Positions 63,835 through 64,000 of a stretch of 64,000 nucleotides of DNA are shown piece by piece. A program made the position numbers and the translations under genes. The notes beneath the pieces were generated by a model. That model did not search any database and was not told the origin of the DNA. It worked only from the letters and a program-made list of their open reading frames with translations. Within the stretch, counting starts at the first letter, position 1. The number at the start of each line of letters is the position of its first letter. The stretch covers positions 111,841 to 175,840 of the forward strand of contig NZ_KB905699.1 of the NCBI RefSeq assembly GCF_000380985.1. Direction: 5' to 3'. This DNA comes from Proteiniphilum acetatigenes DSM 18083. GTDB lineage: Bacteria > Bacteroidota > Bacteroidia > Bacteroidales > Dysgonomonadaceae.

Positions 63835-64000
63835 TTATGAGAAAAAAATACAAACAGTTAACTTCAGAACAAAGGTACGCGATTTATTTAGGTATAAAAA
63901 ATGGTGACAGCCAGCGAACCATCGCAGAGTCCATAGGGGTCAGTCCTTCAACGGTGTCCAGGGAACTGGGTCGTAACAAGAAGAAACATGGAGGTTACTC
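63828..64000 (+). CDS. IS30-family transposase, N-terminal part
   Basis: The frame is open from 63828 to the window end, 57 complete codons. MRKKYKQLTSEQRYAIYLGI (from the second ATG at 63837) followed by NGDSQRTIAESIGVSPSTVSRELGRNKKK is the IS30 N-terminal HTH, with the typical TVSREL core. The DDE catalytic domain lies past the edge. Either ATG could start translation; 63837 lies outside the fold-back stem. Confidence 0.88.
   Translation, partial: MLLMRKKYKQLTSEQRYAIYLGIKNGDSQRTIAESIGVSPSTVSRELGRNKKKHGGY

Larger units (their letters stand above)
63640..64000 (+). mobile_element. IS30-family insertion sequence, left part, truncated by window edge
   Basis: Just after radA the sequence changes character: a 16-base perfect palindrome CAACACCCGGGTGTTG (63670-63685), a GC-rich hairpin (arms CGGGGGC and GCCCCCG, 63747-63765), and an IS30-like transposase start. 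The left end is placed only approximately near 63640, where GGGACCTAAGTTCAACTT begins. The right end lies beyond the window, so terminal repeats and target duplication cannot be checked. Confidence 0.65.

Overview
The window is chromosomal DNA from a Bacteroidota bacterium, most likely order Bacteroidales near Dysgonomonadaceae or Porphyromonadaceae (Proteiniphilum or Petrimonas type). The placement is inferred from gene content: an hmuYRSTUV haem locus, DUF4827 and DUF4374 proteins, a one-protein hybrid two-component regulator with an AraC domain, an LptE-SecG gene order, and promoters of the Bacteroidota form TTTG-N19/20-TAnnTTTG. No rRNA, tRNA or CRISPR array was seen.

Layout. 1-8.1 kb (minus strand): an amino-sugar operon with a sugar MFS permease, nagA, nagB, three predicted exported Gfo/Idh/MocA proteins (the last cut by the window edge) and a DoxX membrane protein, preceded by a XylR-type AraC regulator. 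8.4-26.4 kb: housekeeping genes, namely rpsO, a carboxypeptidase-regulatory-domain protein, then plus-strand nadB-folP-cdaA-recF-DUF721, then minus-strand beta-barrel protein, secG, a TPR-like protein, lptE, a sigma-54 activator, an acyltransferase, glmM, DUF4827, a DHH phosphoesterase, comEC and rpe.

26.6-48.5 kb is the accessory core, a metal and haem acquisition island. A large hybrid sensor/regulator diverges from a calycin-like lipoprotein plus hmuY/hmuR pair. Next come a His-rich envelope protein with a short CDF metal exporter, then a second and complete hmuYRSTUV operon including the CobN-like chelatase-family protein HmuS. Finally there is a TonB receptor, DUF4374 lipoprotein and IroE-like esterase set that looks like a xenosiderophore uptake system. 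Three promoters in the island share a conserved 54-bp element whose right end is the -33 box. This suggests one regulator for both haem cassettes and the metal exporter.

48.9-63.6 kb: a thioredoxin-fold lipoprotein, an MlaE-MlaF-MlaD lipid transporter, an Amidase_3 gene with a second MCE protein, dnaA overlapping a metallophosphoesterase, rnhB, a small beta-barrel protein, tex and radA. An IS30-family element begins just after radA and runs off the right edge; its transposase start codon lies in a predicted fold-back stem.
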